Below are positions 1 through 13,151 of a stretch of DNA of 64,000 nt, in pieces. Made by a program: the position numbers and the translations under genes. Source of the DNA: G963666895 sp963666895 (GTDB taxonomy: Bacteria; Desulfobacterota; Desulfovibrionia; Desulfovibrionales; Desulfovibrionaceae); assembly GCA_963666895.2 (NCBI GenBank), contig CAXXNS010000007.1:12674-76673 (forward strand). Direction: 5' to 3'. The first letter of the stretch is position 1; each line of letters begins with the position of its first letter. The notes beneath the pieces are model-generated. The model searched no databases. It had not been told where the DNA came from and saw only the letters and a program-made list of their open reading frames with translations.

Positions 1-225
1 ATTGAGGAGCACGGTCCACCAGAGCACCCGGCCGGGCGGAACCTGGTCGTACACCCTGTTGAGCCGCAGGAACTCGAACCCCGCCAACAGCACCCCGCCC
101 GCAAGGCAGCCCCCGCCGCCGTAGGCGAGCAGAGAGGACGCCCGGTCGTCCATTTCCAACGCGCAGGCGGCCACCGTGAGAATCAAAAAGCACAAGATCG
201 CCGGAACGGCGTACGCTCGGCCCAT
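1..225 (-). CDS. Membrane protein of unknown function, partial (C-terminus outside window)
   Basis: An open frame starts with ATG at 225 on the minus strand and runs off the left edge (75 codons visible). The residues give two likely membrane spans: a hydrophobic stretch right after MGRAYAVP, containing FLILTVAACA, and a Gly-rich one (LLAYGGGGCLAGGVLLAGFEF). They are separated by a short acidic loop (EMDDRA) and followed by a basic segment (RLNRVYD). The codons carry the G/C-rich third positions of neighbouring genes. It begins 8 bases downstream of the gatA stop and could be the last gene of that transcript. No family is recognised, and with only 75 residues nothing more can be said. Confidence 0.5.
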   Translation of the reverse strand, partial: MGRAYAVPAILCFLILTVAACALEMDDRASSLLAYGGGGCLAGGVLLAGFEFLRLNRVYDQVPPGRVLWWTVLLN

Positions 226-233
226 GCCCCTGC

Positions 234-1700
234 CTAGCCCAATCCGGCCGGGCTGGGCAAGGGACCGAGAGCCCGCTCCAGCACGTGGCCCGCGCAAAGC
301 ACGGTCTCCTCGCCGAAGGACGGGCCGATGAGCTGCAACCCCACGGGCATATTGGTGTCCGCGCCCAGGCCCGCGGGCAGGGACAGCCCGGGCAGGCCGG
401 CCAGGGAGGCCGAGATGGTGAAGATGTCCATGAGGTACATCTGCAGCGGGTCGGCCTTCTCGCCCACCTTGAAGGCCGTGGTCGGGCAGACCGGCCCGGC
501 GATGAGGTCGCACTGGGCGAACGCGTCCTCGAAATCCTTCCTGAGCAGCCGCCGCACCTGGGCCGCCTTGCGGTAGTAGGCGTCGTAGTACCCGGCCGAG
601 AGCACGTAGGTGCCGATGATGATGCGTCGCTGCACCTCGTCCCCGAATCCCTGGGTGCGCGTCTTGACGTACATCTCGATGAGTTCCTCGGCCGACCTGT
701 CGCGCAGGCCGTAGCGCACGCCGTCGAACCGGGCCAGGTTGGACGAGGCCTCGGCCATGGCCACGATGTAGTAGGTGGCGATGGCCCAGTCGGTCATGGA
801 CAGCTTCACCGGCACGGTCCTGGCGCCCAGTTCCACGGCCTTGTCCACCGCGCCCTGGCAGGCGGCCCGCACCTCGTCGGACAGCCCCTCGCCCCAGTAC
901 TCCTCGGGCAGGCCGATGGTCAGGCCGGAAAAATCCTTGCGCGCATCCAGAGCCGCGAGATAATCCGGCACGGGCGCGTCCACCGAGGTGGAGTCGCGCT
1001 TGTCGTGGCCGGCGATGACCTGAAGCACGCGGGCCGCGTCCTCCACGCTGCGGGTCATGGGGCCGATGCAGTCCAGGGAGGAGCCGAAGGCCACCAGGCC
1101 GTAGCGCGACACCCGGCCGTAGCTGGGCTTCAAGCCCACCGTGCCGCAGAAGGACGCGGGCAACCGGATGGAGCCGCCGGTGTCCGTGCCCAGGGCGGCG
1201 AAGCACTGGCCTGCCGACACCGAGGCCCCGGAGCCGCCCGAGCTGCCGCCGGGCACCCGGTCCAGGTCCCAGGGGTTGTGGGTGGGGAAGAAGGCGGAAT
1301 TCTCCGTGGACGAACCCATGGCGAACTCGTCCATGTTGGACTTGCCCACCACCACGGCCCCGGCCGTTTCCAGCAGCTCCACGGCCGTGGCGTCGTAAAA
1401 GGGCTTGAAATTCTCCAGCATGCGGGAGCCGCAGGTGCAGGGAGCACCCTTGGCGGTCAGCACGTCCTTGATGACCACGGGCACGCCCCACAGGGGCTTG
1501 TCCGGGTCGTACCCGGCCTTGTCCAGGTCCCGGGCCCGGGCCAGGGCGGCCTCGTCCCGCACGGTGATGAGCGCGGACACCTGGGGCTCGGTCTGGCGGA
1601 TGCGGTCCAGGCTGGCCTGCACGGCCTGCTCGGCGGTGATGTCCCCGGCGGCCAGCAGGCCGCGCGCCTCGGTCAGGGTCTTGTGGATGAAGTCGCTCAC
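234..1700 (-). CDS. gatA: Asp-tRNA(Asn)/Glu-tRNA(Gln) amidotransferase subunit A
   Basis: This is the glutaminase subunit of the GatCAB complex, which amidates mischarged Glu-tRNA(Gln) or Asp-tRNA(Asn). The 488 residues match the usual family length. The amidase signature is complete: catalytic Lys78 (VVIKDV), cis-Ser153 in the PGGSSGGS loop and nucleophile Ser177 in DTGGSIR. The start ATG lies 9 bases after the gatC stop, so the two are co-transcribed. gatB is not in the window and must be elsewhere. Subunit identity is secure. Which of the two tRNAs is the physiological substrate cannot be read from the sequence. Confidence 0.97.
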   Translation of the reverse strand: MSDFIHKTLTEARGLLAAGDITAEQAVQASLDRIRQTEPQVSALITVRDEAALARARDLDKAGYDPDKPLWGVPVVIKDVLTAKGAPCTCGSRMLENFKPFYDATAVELLETAGAVVVGKSNMDEFAMGSSTENSAFFPTHNPWDLDRVPGGSSGGSGASVSAGQCFAALGTDTGGSIRLPASFCGTVGLKPSYGRVSRYGLVAFGSSLDCIGPMTRSVEDAARVLQVIAGHDKRDSTSVDAPVPDYLAALDARKDFSGLTIGLPEEYWGEGLSDEVRAACQGAVDKAVELGARTVPVKLSMTDWAIATYYIVAMAEASSNLARFDGVRYGLRDRSAEELIEMYVKTRTQGFGDEVQRRIIIGTYVLSAGYYDAYYRKAAQVRRLLRKDFEDAFAQCDLIAGPVCPTTAFKVGEKADPLQMYLMDIFTISASLAGLPGLSLPAGLGADTNMPVGLQLIGPSFGEETVLCAGHVLERALGPLPSPAGLG

Positions 1701-1709
1701 GAGGAAATC

Positions 1710-1994
1710 CTAAACAATTCTGGGAACGATGAAAAACTGGCCATCACTTTCCGGGGCATTGGACAAGATGTCGTCGCGTTCGAACTCCGAGGCGGGCTCG
1801 TCCTTGCGCAGCACGCTGACGTGCTCCACCGGGGAGTACATGGGCTCCACGCCCTCGGTGTCCACCTCGGCCAGCTTGTCCATGTAGCGCAGGATGTCGT
1901 CCAGCTGGGGGGCGAAGGTCTTGAGCTTGTCCTCGGACAGTTCGAGCCGGGCCAGCCGCGCCACCCGGGCCACTTCCTCAGGGCCGATCTTCAT
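1710..1994 (-). CDS. gatC: Asp-tRNA(Asn)/Glu-tRNA(Gln) amidotransferase subunit C
   Basis: A 94-residue small subunit that wraps GatA and GatB and stabilises the amidotransferase. The N-terminal VARLARLELSEDKL helix and the central 'VDTEGVEPMYSP' segment are typical of GatC. It sits between the upstream LpoA-like lipoprotein gene (23-base gap) and gatA (9-base gap), so it is probably translated from the same message as gatA. Family length and motifs are normal. Confidence 0.95.
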   Translation of the reverse strand: MKIGPEEVARVARLARLELSEDKLKTFAPQLDDILRYMDKLAEVDTEGVEPMYSPVEHVSVLRKDEPASEFERDDILSNAPESDGQFFIVPRIV

Positions 1995-2017
1995 GTCGTC
2001 CTCGCTTGCCGGTCGGT

Positions 2018-4021
2018 TCAGTTGCCGGAATGCTGTTTGGCCCGGTAGGTCTCGAGCCGTTTGGCGCGCTTGGTTTTGGCCCAGGCGACGCCCTTTTTCA
2101 GGACCTCCACGTCGGTCAGGGTCTTGCCCTCCTCACCCGGGCTGAACAGGAACAGGTCCTGATGGGCCAGGCCGGACCCGTCCCAGCGCACCGGGGCCAG
2201 GCTGAAGGAGATGTCGCCGGCCCGGGCCAGCCGCTGGTTCACGTCCTCGGGCGTGAAGCCCGCGGGCACCGCGCCCAGGGCGGCGGCCACGCGCACGAAG
2301 TCGTGCCCAAGGGCCACCCAAAAGTCGGCCTGGCCCAGGCCCTGCTCGTCCAGCAGGGTCTGCAGGCCCATGGCCCCGGGGCTCTCGGGCCACCAGGAGC
2401 CGGGACAGACCGAAAGCTTGAAGTAGTGCTCCTCCATGCTCACTTCGTCCAGGGCCCGGCTCCAGAGGTTGGGGCCCAGGAAGACCATGTCCGCGGCGTC
2501 ATAGTAAAAGAAATTGGGCACCAGGAGCTGGGCCTGGGTCCAGCCGTCGGGCAGGAAGACCGCGCCAAAGGGCGGCGGCGGCAGGGGAGCGTCCTTGTCG
2601 AAGCTGACCGGGCGGTTCAGGACTTCGGCCACCTTGCCCCCCCACTCGGTATGCTCGCCCGGCGGGTAGGAGGCGTTGCCCACCACCTGTCCCCCGGCCA
2701 GGACCACCTGGGTCTCGAAGGCCTCCATCATGCGGACGCCGAACTCCTCCTGGGGATAGAGCACGCCGAAGGAGTGGATGCCCAGGTCGTTGATGGCCAG
2801 GGAGACCAGGGAGCGGACCTCGTCCTGGCGGCTGGGGAAGAAACGCCAGGCGTCGCGGCCTTCCACGAAGTCGCCCAGCCCGGGCAAGAAGGCAAACACG
2901 GCCCGGGTAGCCGGGAGCCCGGTGTCGGCCATGAGGTTGAAGGCGTCCACGGTCAACGGGCCGCCCACCACCATGTAGTCGCCGGGCAGGGCCGCGATGC
3001 GCTCCACCCAGCCCGGGGCGTCGGTGTTGACCACCTTGACCGTGACGTCGATGCCCGCCTGGGTCAGGGCCCACTGGGCAGCGCCCGCGCCCGAGACCAC
3101 CTTGCGGCCCACGTCCTTGTACCGGCCGGTGATGGGCACGGCCAGGACCACCTTGAGGCCCGGGACCAGGCCCGCGCCGCCCATCTGGTGCAGCACCTCG
3201 CTGAAGAAGAGCTTGTCCGCCAGGGAGGAATAGGACAGGGCGTCCTGCATGGTCGCCAGGCCCGGGGCCGGGTCCATGCCCTGAGCCGCCAGCCTGCGGC
3301 CCTGCTCGAACAACATCACCGCGCCCGGGAAGGCCAGCCGCTGGGCCGGGTCCAGGGAGGCGGCCACGGAGTCGATGTCCTCCACGTCCTGCAGGGAGCC
3401 GTAGAGCACACGCTCCAGCACGCTCTTTTCCTCGGGCCCGGGGGCCTGGGCATAGAGCCGGGTCAGCAGGTCCACGGCCGCCTGGCCGCGTCCGGCGTCG
3501 AAATAGAGCCCTGCGTAGAGCGCGGCGGCCTCGGCCCGGTCCTTCCAGGACAGCTCGTCCTGGCTGACCAGGGCGGCCGCCTGGGCGTCCACGGCCTCGG
3601 TACGGCCCATGGCGAACAGGGTCGTGGCCTCGAGGCGGACGTATTCCGGGTCCGCGGCGGCTTCGGGCTCCAGGGCCAGCCACTGGTCCAGGGCCAGCTT
3701 GGCCTGGTGCTCGTGGCCCGACTCCAGGGCGGACACGGACAGCCGCTTGAGGATGCCTACGCGCTCGGCCCCGTCCAGGTCGGGCCGCTGCAGCAGGCGG
3801 GAATAGTAGAGTTCACTACGCTCGAAGCGTTCCTGGGCATAGGCCTGGTCCGCCTCGGCCATCAGCTGGGCCGTGCTCATGTCGGCCGTGCTTTCCAGGG
3901 GCCGCATGCCGGCGCAGGAGGCCAGCAGCAGGCTCGTCAGGACCAGGCAGGCCAACAAGGCCGCGGTTCCGGCCGTGGAAAACGCGCCCCGGCCGGGCGA
4001 GAGAGATTTCTGTATGGGCAT
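2018..4021 (-). CDS. LpoA/LppC-like outer-membrane lipoprotein (penicillin-binding protein activator family)
   Basis: A 667-residue exported lipoprotein. The chosen start (ATG at 4021) gives a basic N-terminus, a hydrophobic core and a lipobox LLLASC with the modified Cys at residue 36; further upstream codons would destroy the signal. Residues ~45-310 are Ala/Leu-rich helical repeats resembling TPRs. Residues ~320-660 read like a type-1 periplasmic binding protein domain (KVVLAVPITGRYKDVGRKV onwards). This two-part architecture is that of LpoA, which activates peptidoglycan synthase PBP1a in gamma-proteobacteria; a substrate-binding role is the alternative. It is the first gene of an apparent operon with gatC and gatA, a pairing with no obvious functional link. 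Confidence 0.75.
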   Translation of the reverse strand: MPIQKSLSPGRGAFSTAGTAALLACLVLTSLLLASCAGMRPLESTADMSTAQLMAEADQAYAQERFERSELYYSRLLQRPDLDGAERVGILKRLSVSALESGHEHQAKLALDQWLALEPEAAADPEYVRLEATTLFAMGRTEAVDAQAAALVSQDELSWKDRAEAAALYAGLYFDAGRGQAAVDLLTRLYAQAPGPEEKSVLERVLYGSLQDVEDIDSVAASLDPAQRLAFPGAVMLFEQGRRLAAQGMDPAPGLATMQDALSYSSLADKLFFSEVLHQMGGAGLVPGLKVVLAVPITGRYKDVGRKVVSGAGAAQWALTQAGIDVTVKVVNTDAPGWVERIAALPGDYMVVGGPLTVDAFNLMADTGLPATRAVFAFLPGLGDFVEGRDAWRFFPSRQDEVRSLVSLAINDLGIHSFGVLYPQEEFGVRMMEAFETQVVLAGGQVVGNASYPPGEHTEWGGKVAEVLNRPVSFDKDAPLPPPPFGAVFLPDGWTQAQLLVPNFFYYDAADMVFLGPNLWSRALDEVSMEEHYFKLSVCPGSWWPESPGAMGLQTLLDEQGLGQADFWVALGHDFVRVAAALGAVPAGFTPEDVNQRLARAGDISFSLAPVRWDGSGLAHQDLFLFSPGEEGKTLTDVEVLKKGVAWAKTKRAKRLETYRAKQHSGN

Positions 4022-4061
4022 GGTGGTTCGGTTTCGCGTCCGTTCGCAGGCTGCTTTGAAT

Positions 4062-4094
4062 GAAAAAACCCGGCCCGCTCGTACGGGCCGGGTT
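4062..4094 (-). terminator. Rho-independent terminator downstream of the transporter pseudogene
   Basis: A perfect 11-bp stem (AACCCGGCCCG / CGGGCCGGGTT) with a 6-base loop is followed on the minus strand by six T residues. It ends transcription from the BASS-type transporter gene before the LpoA-like gene begins at 4021. Confidence 0.85.
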
Positions 4095-4150
4095 AAACTA
4101 CCTCGCTTGCAATCGCAAGGCAAGGGCCGGGCCGGGGGGGACGTCCCTGG

Positions 4151-5130
4151 TCAGGTCTGTTCGGCCCGCTGGGGGACCGGACCGTAGATGCGGTCCGTGA
4201 ACTTCACGTACCAGGCCGCGGACTGCACCTGGATGACGTAGGCCAGGGCGATGACCAGGGCCGCGCCCGCGCCCTGACTTCCAAAGGCGTTGATGGCCAC
4301 GGCCAGGGCGATGGACAGGTTGCGCATGACCGAGCCGTAGACCATGGCGATGGCGTCCCCGCGTGGCAGAAAGATGCGCGCGGTCATGGTGCTGAGCAGG
4401 AAGTTGACGCCGTAGAGCAGGAGCAGGGGCGCGAAGATGGCCAGGAGCATCTCCGGGTGCCCGGCGATGGCCCGGGCCTTGAGCGCCATGGCGATGAACA
4501 CGATGCCCAGCACGCCCAGGATGGACAGGGCCGGGAACTTGGGCGCCAGCTCGCGGAACCCGTCCCGGCCGTAGCGGCGGATCAGGAGCCGCTGGGTGGC
4601 GTAGCCCGCGGCCATGGGCAAAAACACGATGAGCCCGATCTGCCTGAACACGGCCGCCATGTTCACGGACAATTCCGCGCCCAGGAGGAGCTGGACGTAG
4701 AACGGCGTGGCCAGGCTGCCCAGGGTCAGGCCGATGACCGTCATCTTCACGGCCGCGGCCACGTTGCCACGGGCCAGGCCGGTCCAGGAGATGGTCATGC
4801 CCGAGGTGGGCACCAGCCCGGCCAGCAGGATGCCAGAACCATGCCCGGCTGCCCCGGGAAAAAGGCCATGCCCAGGCCGAAGGCCAGAAAGGGGATGATC
4901 CCGAAGTTGAGGGTCTGGGTCAGCCATTGGGCCTTGGCGTCGCCGGCCTTGAACACCTCGCGCACCTTGAGGGTGATCATCATGGGATAAACCATGAGGA
5001 AGGTGAAGGGCATGATCAGGGCCTTGAAGGCCGAGGCGTCGGCCAGCAGGCCGAACAGGAACCCGGCCGCCAGCATGACCGGGATGGCCAGGACCAGATT
5101 TTTGCTGAGTTTCATGAGGGGTATCCACAT
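4151..5130 (-). pseudogene. BASS/ACR3-type Na+-coupled transporter, broken by a frameshift
   Basis: Two overlapping minus-strand frames together encode one ~325-residue, roughly ten-helix transporter of the bile acid:Na+ symporter / arsenite-efflux superfamily. The N-terminal part starts at ATG 5130 (MWIPLMKLSKNLVLAIPVM), with a clear AAGGAG site upstream, and reads in frame to about 4840 (FFPGQPGM). The homology then continues one frame over (SGILLAGLVPTSGMTISWTG) to the stop at 4151. One base appears to be missing around 4837-4843; there is no slippery heptamer to suggest programmed shifting. The segment equivalent to the ACR3 cysteine motif reads VPTSG, so arsenite transport is not supported. 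A sequencing error is the alternative to a true pseudogene. Confidence 0.8.
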
Positions 5131-5225
5131 GACGAGTCTCCTTGTCGAAATTGATGTCGGCGTTGATGTCGGCAAACCATACCAACCGGACAGGCAGTCG
5201 GCCTTGACGCCCGTCAAGCGGACGC

Positions 5226-5256
5226 GAAAAAGGCCCGCCCCCAAAGGGACGGGCCT
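5226..5256 (-). terminator. Rho-independent terminator after dnaK
   Basis: A GC-rich hairpin (AGGCCCG paired with CGGGCCT, extended by CCC/GGG) is followed on the minus strand by five T residues, 23 bases after the dnaK stop codon. It closes the grpE-dnaK transcript. Confidence 0.85.
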
Positions 5257-5278
5257 CTTCATTCGCACCGAGGGAGGA

Positions 5279-7192
<1,914 letters not shown>

Positions 7193-7237
7193 GAGCCCGT
7201 CCTCCTATGAATCGGTGCGATATGGTATTCATCTTGT

Positions 7238-7816
7238 TCACTTCTTGGTCACCAGGACCTTGGCCGGCCTGAGCAGCCTGCCCTTGAGCAGGAATCCCCG
7301 CTGCACCAGCTGGCCGATGCGGTTCTCGCCGCCGCCGTCGGCCGGGATGGTGCCCAGGGCCTCGTGAAATTCAGGGTTGAAATCCTCGCCCTGCTCGCCC
7401 ACCGCGGCCAGGCCGTGGCGCTCCAGGGTCTCCAGGAACATCTTGCGGGTCATGTCCACGCCCGTGGCGATGGTCTCGCAACCCTCCACGGACTGGGCGT
7501 GATTCAGGGCCAGGTCCAGGTTGTCCAGCACCGGGAGCATGTCCGACAAGACCGCCTCCTCGGCGTACTTGCGCATCTCCTCGGCTTCCCTGGTCAACCG
7601 CTTCTTGAGGTTCTCGGCGTCGGCCAGGCCGCGCAGGTAGCGGTCCTCGGCCTCCTTCATCACGTCGCAGGCGGGACAGACGTGCTCCCGACACAGGGCC
7701 TCGAGCTCGGCCTCGGACAGGGACATCTCCGTGGTCCCGGCGGACTTCCCGGCCGCCACGGCCTCGTCGTCTCCCTGCTCCTGAATGTCGATCTTGATCT
7801 CTTTGTCGCTGGCCAT
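7238..7816 (-). CDS. grpE: Nucleotide exchange factor GrpE, with a Cys-rich N-terminal motif
   Basis: A 192-residue GrpE that releases ADP from DnaK. The long N-terminal coiled coil (residues ~40-110, containing LADAENLKKRL) and the C-terminal beta domain (DFNPEFHEALGTIP ... VQRGFLLKGRLLRPAKVLV) are standard. Unusually, Cys42, Cys47 and Cys50 form CREHVCPAC at the beginning of the coil, a spacing able to bind metal or form disulfides; classic GrpE proteins lack this. It is first in the grpE-dnaK operon and carries an AAGGAACGGGAAC leader before ATG 7816. No hrcA gene precedes it and no CIRCE element is visible. Confidence 0.96.
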   Translation of the reverse strand: MASDKEIKIDIQEQGDDEAVAAGKSAGTTEMSLSEAELEALCREHVCPACDVMKEAEDRYLRGLADAENLKKRLTREAEEMRKYAEEAVLSDMLPVLDNLDLALNHAQSVEGCETIATGVDMTRKMFLETLERHGLAAVGEQGEDFNPEFHEALGTIPADGGGENRIGQLVQRGFLLKGRLLRPAKVLVTKK

Positions 7817-7842
7817 GTTCCCGTTCCTTGAATTCGCAAACC

Positions 7843-7892
7843 GGCCGCCTCGGCGGCCATGTTACGAATAAGCACCCAGTCCGGGTTGTCAA
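7843..7892 (-). promoter_or_regulatory. Promoter and leader hairpin of grpE-dnaK
   Basis: Reading the minus strand, TTGACA (7887-7892) is separated by 16 bases from TATTCG (7865-7870). A small hairpin, GGCCGC-CGAG-GCGGCC (7843-7858), sits where the transcript should begin. The block GGTGCTTATTC plus the following ACATGGC is nearly repeated in front of cbpA at the same spacing, suggesting common heat-shock control. The sigma factor is not determined by the sequence. Confidence 0.55.
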
Positions 7893-7951
7893 CACGGCCC
7901 GGACCGATGCGAACGACTTTTTTCAGGAAATACCGGGCAAGGCGGGCCGGG

Positions 7952-9157
7952 TCACATTCTGAAGGAGCCGTTCTCGTAGATGAGGGTGCGCCTGCCGTCG
8001 GGCAGGACCGCGCTGACCCGCTTGGGGCCGGTGTTGACCATGTCCCAGTGCAGGCCGGACACGTTGAAGCCCAGGTCGGCCTCCAGCTCCGGGGTCAGGG
8101 CCGCGGCCGGGCCCGAGAAGCTGGACAGCAGGGCCGAGCCCAGGGCGATGTGGCAGTTGCCCCACTGCCCGCCGAAGTTCTCGTCCAGGAGCACATGGGC
8201 CATGAAGCGGTCGATGCGGGAGTGGCGCTTGTCCGTGAGGGAGAACTCGCCCACCCTGCGCGCGCCCGAGTCCGCGTACAGCCTGCCTTGCAGGAAGTTG
8301 AGCCCCCGATCGGCCTCGGCCCGGACCACCACCCCGCCCTCGAACTCCAGGTCCACGCCCTGGACCAGGCGGCCCTGGTACAGGCTGGGCATGTCCGCGT
8401 GGAACACGCCGCGGGTGGCCCGGCAGTCCGGGGCCAGGTAGACCTCGAGCCCGGGCAGGTTGCGGCCGGTGACGCCCACGAAACGGCGGTTGTCCCCGGG
8501 GTCCACGTACAGGTCGCAGTCGGCCGACTCCACGTGGAAACTCCGGGCGCCGAGCCCGTCCAGCCAGGCCCCGATCTCGGCCGTCTCATGGGCCAGCCTG
8601 CGCCATTCGCGGGCCGGGTCGGGCATGTTGAGCCAGCAGGCGCGCATGAACTGGCGCTCGTACTCGTCCATGTCCATACCCGCGGCCGTGGCCAGCTCTT
8701 CGGTGGGCCAGAGGCAGGTGGTCCAGCCCAGCATCCCGGCCCGGCGGCGGCGCTCCAGCACCTGGGCCACGGGACGGCGGGCCTTGTCCGCGTCGCTGAT
8801 GAGGCGGGGATCGATGTGGGACAAATGGGTGACCGACTCCGGGGCCAGGATGGTCAGCACCCCGGCCGCCTGGGAATAGAGCTCCTTGTCGCCCGGGGCC
8901 TGGAACAAGAGCTGGCCGAAGCTGGAGTTGAGGTAGTGCTCGCCCTCCATGAGGGGCGTGGGCCGGGGGCGCAGCACCATGTTCAGGTGGGCGTCCGTGA
9001 GCGCGGCGTGGACCGCCTCCACCAGGCGCAGGCCCGGGTGGTCGTAGCGGACCACGATGTAGTCGCCGTTCTCAAAGGGCGCGTCCCGGGACTCCCGCAG
9101 GGCCCACAACAGCACCTCGGCGTAGTTCTCAAGGTCGGTCTGGGTAATGGCGGACAT
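7952..9157 (-). CDS. M29-family metallo-aminopeptidase
   Basis: A 401-residue zinc/cobalt aminopeptidase of the AmpS/PepS family, expected to remove N-terminal residues from peptides in the cytoplasm. The metal ligands of the family are in place: Glu238 (GLEVYLAP), Glu304 (VGEFSLTD), His336 (CHIALG), and His370 with Asp372 (LHWDMV). Length is normal for M29. It starts at ATG 9157 and lies 38 bases downstream of the membrane protein gene, with which it could be co-transcribed. It ends just before the divergently regulated grpE promoter region. Substrate range cannot be inferred. Confidence 0.88.
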   Translation of the reverse strand: MSAITQTDLENYAEVLLWALRESRDAPFENGDYIVVRYDHPGLRLVEAVHAALTDAHLNMVLRPRPTPLMEGEHYLNSSFGQLLFQAPGDKELYSQAAGVLTILAPESVTHLSHIDPRLISDADKARRPVAQVLERRRRAGMLGWTTCLWPTEELATAAGMDMDEYERQFMRACWLNMPDPAREWRRLAHETAEIGAWLDGLGARSFHVESADCDLYVDPGDNRRFVGVTGRNLPGLEVYLAPDCRATRGVFHADMPSLYQGRLVQGVDLEFEGGVVVRAEADRGLNFLQGRLYADSGARRVGEFSLTDKRHSRIDRFMAHVLLDENFGGQWGNCHIALGSALLSSFSGPAAALTPELEADLGFNVSGLHWDMVNTGPKRVSAVLPDGRRTLIYENGSFRM

Positions 9158-9195
9158 TACCTATAACATTGCCCTGAAACCGAAGATGTCAAGCT

Positions 9196-10323
9196 TCAGA
9201 AGATCAGGGGCACGACCAGGAGCACGAACAGGGACCAGACCAGGTAGACCGGCAGGTAGCGCACGGTCAGCCCCTCCACCACGTCCATGTCCGCCACCTT
9301 GAGGAACGAGCCCAGCACGCCTCCCAGCAGCAGGAGCAGATGGCCGGTGATGACCAGGTTCCCGCCCAGAAGAATCAGGGTTCCGGCGCCGAACGCGGGC
9401 CCGGACGCCAGGGAGAAGAGTTGGCTGATGACCGGCACGTTGGTTCCCAGGGCCACGCCCAGGAGCACGGCCAGGGCCGCGGCGATGAGGCGGTTGTTCT
9501 TCTCGGCCAGGCTGACCACGCAATACACGGCCAGGCCCAGGGCCACCATCAGGGCCACGGTGTGCATGAAGGGAACCAGGTGGGGGTCCAGCATGCTCAG
9601 TTCCATGGACAGCCGGAACACGAGGCGGCAGACCAGGTAGGCGGCGAACAGGAGCCCGGCCAGGGGCGCGAGTACGCGGGCGGCCTTGGGAGCCATGCCC
9701 CACTGGCCGAAATGCAGGGCCACCCAGGCGGACCAGACTTGAATCAGGGCCAGGCCGATGAAGAAGGCGTACCAATAGGCGTTGGCGCCCAGGCGCAGTT
9801 GGCCGAACAGGGTCACGCCCAGGACGGCCACCATGACCACGCCCAGGACGGCAAGAAACCCGAACGCGGCGTACTCGCCGTAAAAACGCACGAACGCCTT
9901 CCAGCTCTTGATGTCCAGCCAGTCCCCGGGCAGATAGGCCAGCCCCAGCACGAACAGGAAGGGCAGGCCCACGTGCAGTTGGACCAGGGTCCAGACCTCG
10001 CTGGGGGGCTGGTCGAACACGTAGTAGCCGTAGGCGCCCAGAGCGCCCCAGAACAGCAGGACCTCCCAGAACCGGGGCAAGGGCCAGTTCCGGTGGTGCA
10101 GGAGCATGAGGATGACCGCCAGGGACGTCCCCAGGGAGGACACGAAGATCAGGGCCGGGTCCGGGGGCTGTTGCAGGGTGAACAGCTTGTCGAACGGCAG
10201 GACCAGGGCCATGCCCACGCCCGCCAGCACGGCCAGGACCAGCCAGGGCAGCCAGTTCCCCAGCTTGTAGGCGTTGTTGCTCTCAGCCGCAGGAATGGTT
10301 TGGCCGTCAATGGGATGGTCCAT
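9196..10323 (-). CDS. Polytopic membrane protein of unknown function
   Basis: A 375-residue integral membrane protein with about ten hydrophobic helices, beginning around residue 25 (WLPWLVLAVLAGVGMALVL) and ending with a helix at the extreme C-terminus (VYLVWSLFVLLVVPLIF). Charged residues are few and confined to loops. No transporter signature, catalytic motif or known domain is recognised. ATG 10323 is preceded by AAGGAGAGCGG, which fixes the start. It may be transcribed with the M29 peptidase. Codon use matches its neighbours, so recent acquisition is unlikely. Confidence 0.75.
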   Translation of the reverse strand: MDHPIDGQTIPAAESNNAYKLGNWLPWLVLAVLAGVGMALVLPFDKLFTLQQPPDPALIFVSSLGTSLAVILMLLHHRNWPLPRFWEVLLFWGALGAYGYYVFDQPPSEVWTLVQLHVGLPFLFVLGLAYLPGDWLDIKSWKAFVRFYGEYAAFGFLAVLGVVMVAVLGVTLFGQLRLGANAYWYAFFIGLALIQVWSAWVALHFGQWGMAPKAARVLAPLAGLLFAAYLVCRLVFRLSMELSMLDPHLVPFMHTVALMVALGLAVYCVVSLAEKNNRLIAAALAVLLGVALGTNVPVISQLFSLASGPAFGAGTLILLGGNLVITGHLLLLLGGVLGSFLKVADMDVVEGLTVRYLPVYLVWSLFVLLVVPLIF

Positions 10324-10459
10324 GCTCCGCTCTCCTTGTTACGGTTCCGCCCCTCTGTATCCAATAGCGACTACAGCCTTGCGAATCATGCGCTGCCGGG
10401 AACCATAAGGAACATTGAGCCCCGCCGCAACCACCATCTGTGACAAAGCAAAACGTTCC

Positions 10460-10490
10460 AAAACAAAACCCCGGGGCCGAAACCCCGGGG
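10460..10490 (-). terminator. Rho-independent terminator after clpB
   Basis: An 8-bp self-complementary stem CCCCGGGG, repeated around a 6-base loop (CCGAAA), is followed on the minus strand by TTTTGTTTTGG. It lies 28 bases beyond the clpB stop and ends the cbpA-cbpM-clpB message. Confidence 0.85.
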
Positions 10491-10518
10491 CGCTCTGGTT
10501 TCATTGGCGTGAAACGAC

Positions 10519-13116
<2,598 letters not shown>

Positions 13117-13151
13117 CGTGTTCTCCTAAAACCGAGATTTGGATGCGGCCG

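Noticed and set aside
2006..4063. Long plus-strand open frame opposite the LpoA-like lipoprotein gene
   Set aside because: It is rich in Gly, His, Gln, Arg and Ala with no domain, and the minus strand encodes a recognisable lipoprotein. High GC content leaves long antisense frames open.
4830..4850. Programmed ribosomal frameshift in the BASS-type transporter
   Set aside because: No slippery heptamer or downstream pseudoknot is apparent, and this transporter family is not known for recoding.
7817..7951. CIRCE element before grpE
   Set aside because: The consensus arms (TTAGCACTC / GAGTGCTAA) are absent, and no hrcA gene is adjacent.
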